Source of the DNA: Streptomyces sp. 11x1
GTDB lineage: Bacteria > Actinomycetota > Actinomycetes > Streptomycetales > Streptomycetaceae
Direction of reading: 5' to 3'
Assembly: GCF_032598905.1 (NCBI RefSeq)
Contig: NZ_CP122458.1
Span: 5,667,001 to 5,731,000, forward strand
DNA length: 64,000 nucleotides
The translations under genes were made by a program, and so were the position numbers. The notes beneath the pieces were generated by a model. That model was not told the origin of the DNA, ran no database searches, and saw only the letters and a list, made by a program, of their open reading frames with translations. Positions 63,916-64,000 of this stretch are shown here, piece after piece; positions within the stretch are counted from its first letter, which is position 1; the number at the start of each line of letters is the position of its first letter.

Positions 63916-64000
63916 CTACTTCTTGGGCTTTTTCCGCTTGCCCTTCTTCTCGGCCCTAGCCTTGGCTTTCGCCTTGTCCTTGGCCTTCTTGGCGGTCTTC
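63916..64000 (-). CDS. C-terminal fragment of a Lys/Ala-rich protein (5' end outside window)
   Basis: The minus strand ends with KTAKKAKDKAKAKARAEK, KGKRKKPKK and stop TAG (63916-63918). The basic tail could bind nucleic acid, but no domain is visible. It ends about 130 bp beyond the tRNA-Thr gene and is convergent to it. It may be an ordinary gene or the start of an integrated element; the rest lies outside. Confidence 0.6.
   Translation of the reverse strand, partial: KTAKKAKDKAKAKARAEKKGKRKKPKK

Overview
This 64-kb window is chromosomal DNA from a Streptomyces or very close relative. The support is very high GC with G/C third codon positions, many GTG starts and leaderless promoters, and a gene order that from memory matches the conserved glnR-to-msiK stretch of S. 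coelicolor (roughly SCO4159 to SCO4240). No sequence search was run, so orthologue names rest on recognition of protein motifs and synteny.

Layout. 1-12.7 kb is core: glnR (cut by the window edge), an alpha/beta hydrolase, a MoaD/ThiS-like carrier, a Cys-containing leader peptide ahead of the thiosulfate sulfurtransferase cysA and its DUF1416 partner, DsrE, a nitrobindin-like protein, the nickel regulator nur, ygfZ, dtd, the c-di-GMP-dependent anti-sigma factor rsiG and an Eis-type acetyltransferase. 12.7-21.9 kb is the developmental dev locus (devE, devA, devB) and, directly behind it, a third GntR gene with its own HAD phosphatase and two aminoglycoside-phosphotransferase-fold kinases, one of them a double kinase. 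21.9-38.4 kb is more variable: TetR and a HelD-like RNA polymerase helicase, an F420 reductase-hemerythrin fusion, an unusual repeat array in front of a ribbon-helix-helix/DUF4097/ABC-exporter operon, a TetR-SDR pair, two gene remnants, and an XRE regulator with a perfect dyad operator. 38.4-64 kb returns to core functions: PP2C phosphatase, NlpC/P60 hydrolase, mshA (mycothiol), gpm, nickel-binding proteins, phoU/phoR-phoP with a PHO box, carD, ispD-ispF, cysS, a SpoU-type RNA methyltransferase, a DoxX protein, a sugar nucleotidyltransferase, msiK and tRNA-Thr.

How the genes work together. Several regulators of global physiology sit here: nitrogen (GlnR), nickel (Nur, with an SCO4226-like Ni protein and a Cys-rich peptide about 40 kb away), sporulation timing (RsiG, DevA/DevE), phosphate (PhoU/PhoR/PhoP), rRNA and growth control (CarD) and sugar import energising (MsiK). 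At least 14 genes have a TANNNT -10 hexamer whose last base lies 7-8 nt before the start codon, so leaderless transcription looks common here.

The most interesting material is (a) the GntR/HAD/APH kinase-phosphatase cluster beside devAB, (b) the array of TGGCGNC-type repeats before the ribbon-helix-helix operon, and (c) duplicated 106-bp promoters of devE and devA with identical geometry.
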